Assembly: GCA_013339765.2 (NCBI GenBank)
Contig: JABSTR010000952.1
Location: 62,001-126,000, forward strand
From: Haemaphysalis longicornis
Taxonomy: Eukaryota > Arthropoda > Arachnida > Ixodida > Ixodidae
DNA length: 64,000 bases
Direction: 5' to 3'
Part shown: piece by piece, positions 33,746 to 46,100 of the stretch
Numbering within the stretch: the first letter of the stretch is position 1
Layout of the letters: each line of letters starts with the position of its first letter
Made by a program: the position numbers and the translations under genes
The notes under the pieces: generated by a model
What the model saw: only the letters and a program-made list of their open reading frames with translations
Database searches by the model: none
Told to the model about the DNA's origin: nothing

Positions 33746-34894
33746 AGGGGCACTGACACAAAATTTTGAAGGCGAGATAACTTCGGAGATAGATTGGTGG
33801 GAACACATATACATCATCTGCAAAATATCAGCGGTGAATACAGCCTAGAACATATTTAAAATCAATTTTGAAGTGTGCAAAACGCAACCGAGCGGCCAGC
33901 AGAGGACCACGCGCAAGTGTAAATAAACAACATCCAAACACGTCACGAGTTTGTGTTTGCCGCTTTCGCACTGCCGGCTCGCCGCTCCAATCGGAGGGCC
34001 GGAGGGCGGAGCTTCTGCTCTCGAGAACGAACGACCGATCGTTGGCGGCGGAGGCGCCGTGATTTCGTCAGCTCATCGGGCAGCTGGCCGCGACCAAAGT
34101 TCTACAGCGATTCCAGGCACTCTGTTTCTATTACTGTTTATTCCCATTGGATGGGGAAACGCGCCGGAGGCACGAAAAGCCCACTCAGCAAGCCGCACGG
34201 TCGCTGTGCAGGCGGCGGCCACGGCCGCGAAGTGGCCCACGCCGGCGCAGGTAGCTCGAGTGATAGCTTGTTACCGCTGCACGAAATTGTCCCCAAGTCC
34301 CGACCATGGTGGCTTACATGAGAAAGGAGTTAATGATGCCATGGCGGGTTGCATTAAAAATTGTCATCTGCACCGCTTACGAGAGCGGCACTGAATATCC
34401 GCCGCAGTGCAAGCCGAACACATCTGTAGGCGGCCCTGTAGGCAGACGGGCCCGGCTGCTCCCAGCGCGCGTCTTGCCACCCACCGTCTCGAGCGTCGCG
34501 CGTCGTTCGTTAGCCGCGGTAGCATTTGCACTCGCAGCGCCTGCGTCACATCCACGGTCGCTTTTTAATTAGGCGCCTCACGAGATCAGTACGGGGGGGC
34601 ATTCGCAGAAACTGCCGTCGATGCGGATTCGACAGTGCTACGGCGGCTCTGCTCTGTAACTGTGATATCCCTCCGACGGTCACGTGGTCAGCTTTGTTCA
34701 CACAAAATCCACAAAATCCATCGTTTCGCGGCACTCGCTGAAACCGAAACTCGACTGGCCGCATTGAAAATGCCTCTAATTAAACAACCGTCGCACGCTG
34801 AAGCAAATGAGGTTTCTACAGGTTATAAGTAGGTCACTAGCTACTTATCGCAACAAAAAAAAACAAGATGCAAAATTTTTGTGTCAGTGCCCCT
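33746..34894. mobile_element. TTAA-flanked TIR element
   Basis: The ends AGGGGCACTGACACAAAATT and its mirror TTTTTGTGTCAGTGCCCCT have TTAA on both sides (33742-33745 and 34895-34898). The GC-rich 1.15-kb interior has no recognised transposase. The ends share the (T)TTAAAGGGGC start with those at 17600 and 61596. Confidence 0.82.
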
Positions 34895-34898
34895 TTAA

Positions 34899-36060
34899 AT
34901 TGAGTGTCGATCATATTTTGTGTGCCATGGACGCCGGAATTTCGACCAGCATTGTTCAGTAATGGTTTCGCATTAAAAGTGTGCGCACAGAACAGACAGA
35001 AGGAGAGAGCGATAGAGAGAGAGAGAAAGTATTAACTAATTATGCACCTGGACCTGTCCTCCCATAGGCTACGGAACGATCGCCGGAGGGCGCTGCACTC
35101 TCACCTCCGCTAAGGTCCCTGAATTAGGGACCTTAACCTCCGCGTAGTGACGCTAACCTCCGCTAAGGTCCCTTTAACCTCCGCGGGAGTACGTGGGGGC
35201 TGCCGCCGCTTTTTTGGCGCGTGCTTTTTTCGCTGCACGCGTGCTGCATTTCTCACGCTACAATGAGGTCCGGGTAAAATTTTCTTTCGACTTATGAAAG
35301 CATAGCACGTGTCCAGCAAGTTCGCTTTCCACGTAGAGTAGCTACTGGTTCCATTTTTACCGGCGCTTGTCTTGTCGTCTGCTAGAGACGCGTCGTCTGC
35401 TACGCGCCAGTCGAACGGCCGAGTGTCCCGGCGGTTTCACAGGATGAAACGTGCTCTTTGGGTGGTCGTCGGCTGCCGTCTTTTTGTCGCCCAAGCGACA
35501 GATGTGCAACTTATCAGAGCGCATATTTCTTCACCACCCATCCTTTCACCACCCGTGCTTTCTTCACGTGTTCGCACTTTGAACATTTGTGATTGATTCC
35601 CGTTAATGAATTATTTCTAACCCTTGAATTGATCATCTGCCTCATATGAAAGACACATTAAAGAGGCACATGATAAAGGGGTGCGCTGACAAACCCGCAT
35701 TTCCATTTTGTTTGTCATTGGAGGAATTTTGAGAGAGACTCCTTCCGAGAGTCATGGGCAAAGACGTCCCCGCTATCTTCGCAATATGCGGTTTACAACT
35801 TTTTTAATTACTATTAGCAAATGTAGGAAAAATAAAAAAAAACGCATGAACAGCAATCAACTCGCCATATATGGACGTTATCGAACGGCACCAGTTGAAC
35901 AACATGTTCACTTATAGCGGGAAACAATTTATCATTGGCAGCCCGAATTTTTAAAGAAAAAGGAGCCGGTGACTCAGAATAATTTTAGAACACTAGTTGG
36001 CATTTTTAAAGACGGGAAATGTAAACTGAAAGCGGGGAAGTACAAAAAAGTGCCACCTAC
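34899..36060. other. Intergenic sequence upstream of SNAPIN
   Basis: Holds a (GA)n tract near 35012-35026 and a cluster of short repeats around GCTAAGGTCCCT / AACCTCCGC at 35105-35185. No gene was recognised. Confidence 0.35.
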
Positions 36061-36226
36061 TTGGCCCTTCGAACCGCAGTGATCCATGCGCCGTATTTCC
36101 TTTTGGTAAGCTAATCTAGGGAATCTGGAGAATTTCACGGGTGGATTCTTATCCTAGCTTCGTCTTCTTGCTACTGCTGTGACAGCCGACCACGCAACAG
36201 GCTTTTAGTTTCACCACCTCAGACAT
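36061..36226 (-). pseudogene. Decayed THAP-domain N-terminus
   Basis: A minus frame starting at ATG 36226 reads MSEVVKLKACCVVGCHSSSK and stops after KTKLG. In a neighbouring frame a FSRFPRLAYQKEIRRMDHCG stretch follows. C-x4-C followed by a KF.RFP block is the start of a THAP zinc-finger domain, found in P-element-type transposases and cellular THAP proteins. The frameshift/stop indicates a broken copy. No downstream transposase was recognised. Confidence 0.45.
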
Positions 36227-36960
36227 CGCGAAACGACTGCGTTCGGTGGACGGCTTTTCGGCGGATCGAATGGAAGCACACGCCCGCCGGCCCGCTCCGT
36301 CGCGTCTGACAAGTGCACGTGCAGCTCGGGGTGCACGCTGTCGCACTTCCAGACCCATTTCTGTCCCCCTGCACCGCCTGAGGCATCCGGACCCCCTACT
36401 CTCGAATGCGAACAATGCGGCCGCCGGCCACTCCCCTGACCCCCTCGAAACGAAAAGGACGCCGCTTCGCGATAGAATCAGCGCTGCCCTCGCCCGGCAA
36501 ACTTTAGCTTTAGCTTCGCCTCATTCAGAAACTCTATGGCCTCATTCAGGCCGTTTCCTGATGTACGCCACCAGTTGCTTTGCTCTTCACTGGCATACAG
36601 TGGTGCTTGTTGCGGTCAGCCATCCTTTGTGAGGTGTGCTAGCTAGTTCCACAGGATTCTTTGTGGGGTGTGTTTGTAGCACGTGTTGTGAAGTTGTGAA
36701 GCAAGTAGGGGTGGTGTGTCAGGATCCTCCCCATAACTGGTGTAGTAGTGTCGTTTGAGCTTATCGCTGGCTCCACGGGAAGAAGGAAACAGACAGGGAG
36801 GAGGACGACTTTGCTCGCACGTCGCGTGCGGATTAAAACCAAATGGTTGCTCGTACGGGGCGTGCGAATAGGCACTACAGTTCTGTCGGTTCTGTCGTTC
36901 TGTGGCGCCAGACCGGCCAGACTAGTTCACTCTAGCCAGACTACGCGTCTACGCTCAGAA

Positions 36961-37106
36961 ATGGACGATAGCGAGAACACAACTTCGGTGGACGATCGTA
37001 GTGAGGCGTATTCGGAAGCGTCTGCCAGAGACTGCCTCGCCGAAGGCATAATTGGACTTTTGCTTCCGACTGTTGAACAAATAGACGAAAGAGTGAAGTC
37101 CACAAG
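36961..37106 (+). CDS. SNAPIN: SNAPIN exon 1
   Basis: This exon encodes 48 codons from MDDSENTTSVDDRSE to DERVKST plus two bases of a split Arg codon. The acidic, Ser-rich first 20 residues are variable, as in other Snapins. The RDCLAEG segment begins the conserved helix. The donor is ACAAG|GTGAGT. Confidence 0.93.
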
Positions 37107-40100
37107 GTGAGTGTCGTAGCCCACGTACGGGGGTGGGCGTTACGGATGGACGTTTGTTTCGAAGCGTAAAATGAAATAATGCCGGAATGGGGAATTAGTA
37201 GCTTCAACTTTAAATGTTTCGTCGACAGTGAACATGCTGACTGGGAATGTTGAAGCGAGAAAACCGCTGCGCTGGCACTGTTACCAAATGACCAACTGGT
37301 AATTTTGTATTGACGTAAGGTTTCGTCGATTTGTGATGTTGGACTGCCCAGGACTGTTCCCAAGCAGCTCATGTTTTTTAAGACGCTGTGTCTAAAGGTA
37401 CGTTGGACGTAACGGCAAAATTTGTTAAAGATACGCGGACGTATCTTTAAGGTTTCTTAAAGATGCGTCGGACGTACAGGGGGGATTAAAAGAAATGCGA
37501 ACAACGGAGCGCACAACCTACGACGCATGCTGCACCATCTGGCTGCAAAGTCAGTAAACTGCGCGCATGCGCACCTCTTTGAGAGCGTTTGAAACTGTAG
37601 GCTACATTATTGGGAAATGCTTGATCCAAAAGCGGAGCCGGTCGCTCATTTTGAGGCGCCTTTTCACGCTGCGTCGCCACTGAGCAGGATGATCGTTGAA
37701 GGGCATCATGCTAGCTGCAATCAGCCTGCTGCGCGCTTGGCTCCCCAATGTAGTAGATAACAGTGTGCTCAGTGGCGACAGAGCGTAAAAAGATGCCTCA
37801 AAATGAATCACCGGCGTCGCTTCTTTATCAAGCATTTCCCCTAGCAGTAGGCCACACTCTCAAATGCCCTGAAATAACTACGCATGCGCGCAGTTTACTG
37901 GCAGTGCAGCCAGACGGTGCGGCATGCGTCGGAGGCTGTGTGCTCCGTTGTTCGTATTTCTTTTATCCCCCCTGTACAGCGCCCAGAGTGGCCCAAAACC
38001 AATGAGGTTATCTCGAACCATCGATCGCTAAACCGACGGCTATGCGTTCACTTCACTCAAGTCTGAGGTCGAACGCGGCAATCCCGCCCTCTACCACTGC
38101 GGCGTACGTACAGGGGGGATTAAAAGAAATACGAACAACGGAGCACACAGCCTCCGACGCATGCCACACCGTCTGGCTGCGCTGTCAGTGAATTGCGCGC
38201 ATGTGTAGTTCTTTCAGAGCAATTTGAGAGTGTGGCCTGCTATTAGGGGAAGTGCTTGATGAAGAATCGACGCCGGTCACTTATTTTGAGGCGTCTTTTT
38301 ATGCTCTGCCGCCACTGGGCATCCTGTTATCTACTACATTCGGGAGCCAAGCGCGCTGCAGGCTAACGGCAGCCATGCATGATGCCCTTCAACGATCATC
38401 CTGTTCAGTGGCGACGCAGCATGAAAAGGCGCCTCAAAATTTACGACCGGCGTCGCTTCTCGATCAAGCATTTCTCATAAATGTAGGCCACACTCTCAAA
38501 CGCTCTTGAAGAAGTGCGCATGCGCGTAGTTTGCTGACTTTGCAGCCAGATGGTGCAGCATGCGTCGGAGGCTGTGTGCTCTGTTCGCATTATTTTAATC
38601 CCCCCTGTACGCCGCTTGCGTCATCGCTGGATTGACGGGCTTAAGGTAAAATGCAAGGAAAATTGACTGAGGAATGTCAGACAGGCAAGTACAACCACCG
38701 CAGCGAGCGTGGTTGACAAATCACTCTGGGCGATGCTCTATATAGGGCAGGTCTCGTGGTCGGTCCTGCGCAGTACCTCTACAGTCTTCCTGCAGAGGTA
38801 CAGTCGGCAAAACGCTTGGTCTGTAACACTCGAGCGGCATGCTCCTGACTGCGTGGGAGACATCTAGTGATAACGCCTGGTTTGAGACCCGCATCAGCGC
38901 GATGGCTGTTTCCCTTGTCGCTGTGCCCGTCACCTTGGCTTTTGCACCTCATTTCGCCGTTAGAAGTGCTGCCTGCACTGCCAGGCCGGGAAACAAAAGT
39001 GGAGATACGAGAGTGTTAGTACAGCGTTGGCTGCGTTTAACTACATGCAACGCGTAATTTTCGCGGTGCCCTGCGCAATTTATACAGGGTATTTTTTTCT
39101 GTATGGGACAAAATGAACAGCAGTCACCAAAAATGCATCGCTGCCAGTGTTCTAGAGTGACTAGATATCTATCGGTCGATGATCGCTTGCACGGTGCATT
39201 AAATATTGTGGTGTTAGCCCATCGGCAGTGACGTTCAAAGCCGAGCCCAGAAACCGTATAGTGGTGCATGTGGTACTCATGCAGCGTATTGGCAGAACGA
39301 TGACTCAATGAACAGCTGTGCGCCAAAGCTAATGCAGACTGAAAACTCGCCCAGCGCGCTAATGCGGGTAATCTCCGCTGTTGCTTCCCGGCCCGGCAGC
39401 GCAGGCATTCAGGCTTATCAGGGTCAAAGAAGGTGCAGAAGCCAAGGCGACGGGCACAGCGACAAGGGACACAGCCGTCGTGCTGTGCTGATATGGGCCG
39501 CGCATGCTCACATTCTAGCGGTCTCAAACCAGGCGTTATCACTAGGCGTCTCCCGCGCAGTCCGGAGCACGCAGCTCGAGCATACTTCCTGTAGCTCTGC
39601 AGTGACAGTTGGGCTCTTTGATCATCAGTCGCGGACTCGCCGCGGATAGGTAGTCCAAGAGCTGTCCTCTCCATCGAAATAAGCGTTGAAATAAAGAGAA
39701 CAAAATTTGGATTGCCCCCCGGAGATTCCGCGGCGAGTCCAAGGGCCCAAGTGATGCTTGTTTGCTGCAGCAGACGCAGCTGAGATTTTTGGCGTGCAAT
39801 GATTAACATAAAATCTGAACCGTCTTGTCCTTGGGCAAGTCTATAGAACCCTGGAATATATGGTTTGTCATTTCTGAACCACAAGATGAGCGCCCGAGAC
39901 ATAGTACCCTGAGGGAAGAAACTGCGAATAGGGTAACACATGGACGTGCCGTCGTGGTGTACGGTGATGTTGAACACCTGTCGCATTTTGGTCCCTGTTT
40001 CTTTTTTTTTTTGTTAAAGTGTCAAACTGTCTGTTGTGTTTTGAGTTGGCCCGGACGTTATGTGCGTCGCGGGCCAGAGTCGCATCCGCACCCGTCAGCG

Positions 40101-43100
40101 TCGCAACAAGTGATTTATTCAGACACGCCCATCCCAGTCACCATCACGGGCAGTGCCACCAGACAGAGCACGGGTGACACCACACCACTTCGCGTTCCAT
40201 TTGGACAGAACGTGAAGTAAAAAATTACGCCCACCTCCCCTCGCGGGAACCCTGGTGTGATGCAACTCATCTCATGGGGGGTTCCATTGGCGTTTTCCAT
40301 CGTATTGATTACGCTTATAGCAGGGATTCTCACGCGAAGGGGAGGTGGGCGGACGACCGTCGACTGAGACCACCGGAGCGCGGCATGCCGCTTTATATTC
40401 ACAGCGCCCGAAGGAGAGGAGAGCGTGGAGAGAGAGAGTACTGCACATGCGCAGCGCGCGCGCCCACCGGCGCCTAGCAACGGAGTGAGAGCGCGCTGCG
40501 CCAACCCGCAGCTGTTTGGGAAAGAGTGTTCGCTATCGGAGATAGAAGAGGAGGAGAGGCGCAGCTGTGCGGACAACGCCGGACAGACGCAAGAAGGACA
40601 GAGGGGCGAGCATGAGATGCGTTGCATCTAAAAGTGTCGAGTTCTGTCGAGACAGAATGGAAACCAGCCGATAGATAGATATATAGATAGATAGTTTATT
40701 GCACATCATAGTGGTACAAGGGTTTCCTTGCCTTCCTAAGCACACAATGTTTGTGGGAAGGCAGGCAGAACAGCAGCACCCGACTAGACGGGCAGTAGAG
40801 GTACTTTTTGTGGAAAGGGAACTAAAAAAAAACTTAAAAAAGAAAGGATTGCGATGACAAGCAGCCATTGACGTATAAAAAAGAGGTAAAGAACGTCACA
40901 AAAAAGGACAAGCGGTATCATGAAGATAAACGCTTACTGGACCGGCACGGTTGAAAAAAATAAAATAAGAACAGAAAAGAAAGAAAAACAATAAAAAAAT
41001 AAAACAAAGATCAGACGCCATTTGCCGTCGTGTGATTTTGTGTAGTGGTTACTCCTGTGTTTGTAGATGTTATAGTCGTGGTTTTGAATCTCTACAAGCT
41101 TCTTTTTGCTGTGACTAGTGTTTCGTAATGGCTATACTTCATGCCCGTTCTACAATTCACGTTGTGAGAGAGAGCAGTCAGTCTTGATTTTTGTACCTGT
41201 GCTACACGAGTGTTTGAAAGGACATTCCAGTCAAATGGTCTTCGAAATTTCAAATGCCATTGAAACTGGAAGGAGTTGCGCCGATCTACACGACAATTCT
41301 CAAAGGCAGTTGAAAGTTCCCGCTTTCGCCCGTCATGTTTTGGTGTCACCACTGCTGCCCTGTTTCGTTCTTGGCAAACATTTAATTTTAGAGTTAAAAT
41401 GAAAAAAAAAAAAACAATTAGTGATTAAATTGATCACAACCTACAAGCATGCCTGAAATAGCCAGTTTTCTTTCTTTTTCCGCGCTGCCGGTGTTGAGAG
41501 CACCAAGTTACCTTGTGATTGTTACCTTGTGATTGAGCGTTACCTTGTGATTGTAGAGCGAGTTATAGAGAACAAAAGCAAGTGAAAAATTAAGAAGATC
41601 GTGCACTTTAAACAGCAAGTTTTACTCGTAAATGATTGTTTTTGTAATTACAGCATGCAGAAACTGTGCCTGAGAGTACAAGCGTTCGCATTTCAAAGGC
41701 CTTTGAGAACCTCAAGGATCGTTGGTGGTGCTCCTTTGGCGCAAATGGCATTTCAACCAAAGGCCTTTGAAAAATGTAGTGTAGCAGCATAAAGGTGTCA
41801 TTTGAGTCAAATGACATTTGGCTCAAAGGCCATCGAAACGCTCGCGTAGCGCGGGTATTAACCCAAATTCGCTCACTTTAGCCAAGGCCAACGCAGCCAT
41901 CACTAATTAAAGTTATGTATAATCAACTTTTAAGATGATCGTACGTTAAGAAGAATAAATTGATGATCATAAATTAAGTAGAAGAGATGGGTGTGGGCGG
42001 GGCATGTAATGCGAAGGAAAGATAACCGTTGGTCATTAAGGGTAACAGAGTGGATTCCTAGACAAGGCAAGTGTAGCAGGGGGCAGCATAAAGTTAGATG
42101 GGCAGATGAGATCAAGAAGTTCGCAGGGATTAATTGGTCGCAGTTAGCATAGGGCCAGGATAATTGGAGATCCATGGGAGAGGCCTTTGTCCTGCAGTGG
42201 GTGTAGATAGGCTGATGATTATTACTATTATTATGATGATGATGATCATCTGTAATTGTTAATAGTGATTATAAATGGCCTTCTTTGTTCTTTGGCAGTA
42301 TAAAGGAGGCCATGCTTGGAGTTCTGTCCGCACGGTGCTATAGAGTTAAAGTTATGTACGGTCATCTGTAATTGTTAATAGGAATTATTGACAGTGACTC
42401 TGGCTGTAGTAGTCAGTGGGCGAAATTGGTTTGGCCAGTTGAGGGAAAGCAAGGAAGACTGCTCTTGCTGCATGTTATGAAGTGGGCTTGAGGTAGCGGC
42501 TTGGAGTTCCATCCGGGCGGAGCTATTACCATTTGTAAATATTAATAATTGGTAATGATTAACAGTGATGCCGGTTAGTCAGCGAGCGCTGTGTCACCGC
42601 CAGTTGCATTTCCTCTGGGTAAGCTTGCTAAGGTGGCTCGAAGTTGTAGATAATCGAAGAGGTCTGAGTGTACCCTAGTACGCCGACGTACTTTTAAAAA
42701 CTTTGCTACGTCCGACGTATCTTTAAGAAATTTTGTGGGTACGTCTGACGTACCATAGACACGGCGTTTTTAAAAGCCCATTGAATTTTATTGCGAGAGC
42801 AGTGCCCCAGGAACTACTCTCAGAGCTGTTCTTGACTGGCAAGTAAGAGACCATTAGTAAAAATGTACAGCGTGAGCAGAAATTCACTCGTTCGATAACA
42901 TATTTTTGCAGACTTCATCCGACTTCATTGCACTACATAAGACAAAATAAAGTTACATTCTGTTGCTAAAGCAACAGAAAGCTCGCTAAAAAGCAAGCTC
43001 ACTCGTGGAAAAAAAATTATCCACATAAAATGTGAAATTTTCAAGACATTCAGATTTTTCAGCTTTTATCGGTATGCAGAACATTTGGCATGGACTTAAA

Positions 43101-46100
43101 ATTTGGCTACTATCAGTCACCAGCCGGTTTTTAAAAGCAAAAAATTTGGTCGTGAGCAACCAAGAACACCTATGAGGAAAATCTGGTGGAGCTTTAGCTT
43201 TAGTTCAGCATAGCCACTCAGTTTGTTGAATGGAAGTACGTTGCTCTTAAAAGAAGAGATTGAACCATATATCCCTAGTGATACGGGCCGTTTCAATCAC
43301 GATTGAATCAATCCTGATTGAACTCAATAGGGATCGGGTGCTGCTACACGGCTAGTTTCAGTTGTGATCTAGAATGATCGAAACTCGACTCCAGCCCAGT
43401 CTCCCAGGTGTTAAAACATGTAGCAGAGTACCATGTTGAAGGAATGAACTAACTGTAAGACTGCAGCAAACTGAGCAGATTTGTATGAGCTCATATGTAA
43501 TCATAGCGTAACAATTGGGACAGAAAAAAGGAATAACGTCGGGACTAGCGCCGACGCTCAACTAAGTTTATTAGAAACCCGCACACATATACACATGTTG
43601 GCAAACCCTCTCACGTGACAACTTCCACACCCCTCTACTACAAGGCCCACTTGTTGTCTACTACCATCCAATTACTGAACATCTTTATGAGTAAGTGCCA
43701 GTGACAGGTGGCTTATACACACAGTTTGCTGCTCAACAATGTGACATGCTTCAGTTGTATCTTGGTGCAGTTGGGTGCATCATCACAGTATCCCTTGTAG
43801 GGTGGCGCAGAAATGGGCTGGTTGGTACATAATTATAAAACGTAAAAACAGCGTGTAAATGGGACAAGAAGATAGAATCCAGTGTCTGTGTGCTTGTGTT
43901 GTCCTGTCCGTGCACTGTTTTTACATTTTAAAAACAGTTTCCTCTAACAATGGCTGGCCAACCGCACGTGCTACGGTGCCAGGGCACGTGCGATTGTTGT
44001 TTGTCCAAGGAGAGCAGATGCTTTTGCAGTCTTAGCGTTTGTGCACCTGCCAGTCTGCCCTATGCCTGATGTACCACGGCAAAGCTCAACATGGTACACA
44101 ATGCTAGTGCAGCACCCAGTGTACCTGTGTCCATGCTTCTAGCAACACCCGGATTTTTCAAACCTCTGCTCCTTCTCACTTGTGGCATTTTCTGCGTTTA
44201 ATAAAGCCATTCCCAGAATAAAATTGCCTTCCATCAGGTGTTGGGACGGTCCCTATGCTATAACTTTTTTCTCAACCACTTGCTCAGATTGTATAATTTT
44301 TTTAAAATTTTATTTACAAAAACCTTACAGGCCCCTGTAGGGGCATAGCGTAAGGGGAGACAAAAAAACAGTAAAAGCAATACAAGAGCAACTAAGCATA
44401 ATATGTACCAGGTGAGGCTAACACTACATTTTGAACACCAGGCACAAAACCACAAGGACACAATATACTGCCAAGACGTAACTATAGATTATAAGGTGCA
44501 GTGCATACACAATACAACTTAACACAATACTTCACACAAATACGTCAGTCAACAAAAAGTCGGTGAACAATTTAAGAAAACAAACCTAAGAAATGACTGG
44601 TTACACGGTGATGGAAGGAGGCATTGTTCGATATGGAAACGATGTTATAGGGCAAATCGTTCCCGATGTATGTATGTTAATGTATGTAAGTTAATGTATG
44701 ACCGAAAATGCACGAGTAACTGAGATTGTTATGCGAACGTTTTGACATGCGCAATGGTCTTTCAAGAGGAAGGGGCGACAGCCTATTACCATAAATGTAC
44801 TTGTGAAACAAGCACAGAAGTGCAATGGAACGTTGTGTCTCAAGTAAGGGGATGTCATTATCATGTTTAATCTGGGTGACGCTATGAGAATTCTTATAAT
44901 CGGAAGAAATAAAAGCGTGCTGCTCTATTCTGCACAGCTTCAAGCATATTGTTAAGATATTTTTGGTGAGGTGACCATACAGGGCTAGCAAATTCCAGTT
45001 GAGGACGGACAAAAGTAACGTAGGCCAGCTTTCGTACGCTGTTAGGGGCATTTTTTAGGTTTCTTCGTAAATACCCCAACGATCGCGAGGCCTTGGCGCA
45101 AATGGCGATGATATGGGAAGCCCATGACAGGTTTGAAGTGAAGTGGACACCGAGGTATTTATATGAAGTTGCTTCAGAGACGGGAGAGCTTTTTAAAGAG
45201 TATGTGAACTTAAAATTGGCATGCTTGCGGCTGAAAGAGATAACTTTACATTTAGAGTTGTTAAGATGCATTTGCCAGGTCTTGCACCAACTTGAAACAG
45301 TTATGAGGTCATTTTGAAGAGCGATGTGGTCGTTAGTATGGGTAATGTTACGATATAATATACAATCGTCAGCAAAAAGACGAATGGAAGATGAAATGTT
45401 TGTAGGCAGATCATTGATGAGTATTCAAAATAGCAAGGGCCCTAAAACACTACCTTGTGGAACGCCCGAAGTAACGTAGCAAGGGGGAGAAGATAAATTG
45501 TTTACAACTGTGAACTGTTGGCGAAGAGACAAAAAATTTTGGAGCCAGGAAAGGGTCAGTGAATCTAGTCTGAGGGATGATAGTTTCGAGATTAGGTGAC
45601 AATGAGGAACCCGGTTAAACGCTTTAGAGAAATCAAGAAAAATACAATCTGTTTGTTTGTTATTATTAATGTTAAAATGCAGGTCGTTAGTAAATTCAAA
45701 AAGTTGTGAATTGCATATAAAACCCTTTCTGAACCCATGTCATGATAAATTTATTTGTTTCTGTATTGGCATGCTCAAGCATTGTTAAGTTCTTTTTTAT
45801 TCCCTCTTAAATTGACATGGGGCTGAGAGTAAACAAGTAGCAGAACAATGAATTATATAAGAGGTCGAAATGATGATCATATTCAGAATTTATTCTAAAT
45901 TTTTATACATGGCGAATTATGGGAAATGTGCAAGAACTTTGGTGATGCTTAGTATGATATGTACCACAACAAGATGTTTTGCCACACAGATAATGATGCA
46001 GCATATGCAGTGAGCATGTGGGTGGTAGTGTTTTGATGTTACTATTTCACCAAACTGTTCGTGCGAGTTTGATGATGCAGTAATTAGCCTGGGCATGAGT

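Larger units (their letters stand above)
37374..42774. mobile_element. 5.4-kb interval bounded by ~100-bp inverted repeats (nested composite)
   Basis: The left repeat (37374-37474, TTTTTTAAGACGCTGTGTCT) and the right repeat (42670-42774) are inverted relatives. Both contain GTACGT..GACGTA, CAAAATTTnTTAAAGATACG and CGGACGTA blocks. The interval carries two MITE copies, an inverted-repeat region and LINE fragments. It could be one large transposon with later insertions, or two independent fragments. No target duplication was resolved. Confidence 0.5.

Noticed and set aside
36748..36960. N-terminal extension of SNAPIN from an upstream in-frame ATG
   Set aside because: The added residues are basic and unlike any Snapin; starting at 36961 gives 135 residues, matching the family length and a strong start context.
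38949..39986. 345-codon minus-strand open frame, longest in the window
   Set aside because: It crosses a diverged inverted repeat, is GC-rich, Cys/Arg-rich, has no recognisable domain and no splice context; most likely a chance frame in repeat DNA.
41690..41830. Possible small MITE around CAAAGGCCTTTGA motifs
   Set aside because: Several short palindromic motifs are present but no consistent outer ends or target duplication were seen.
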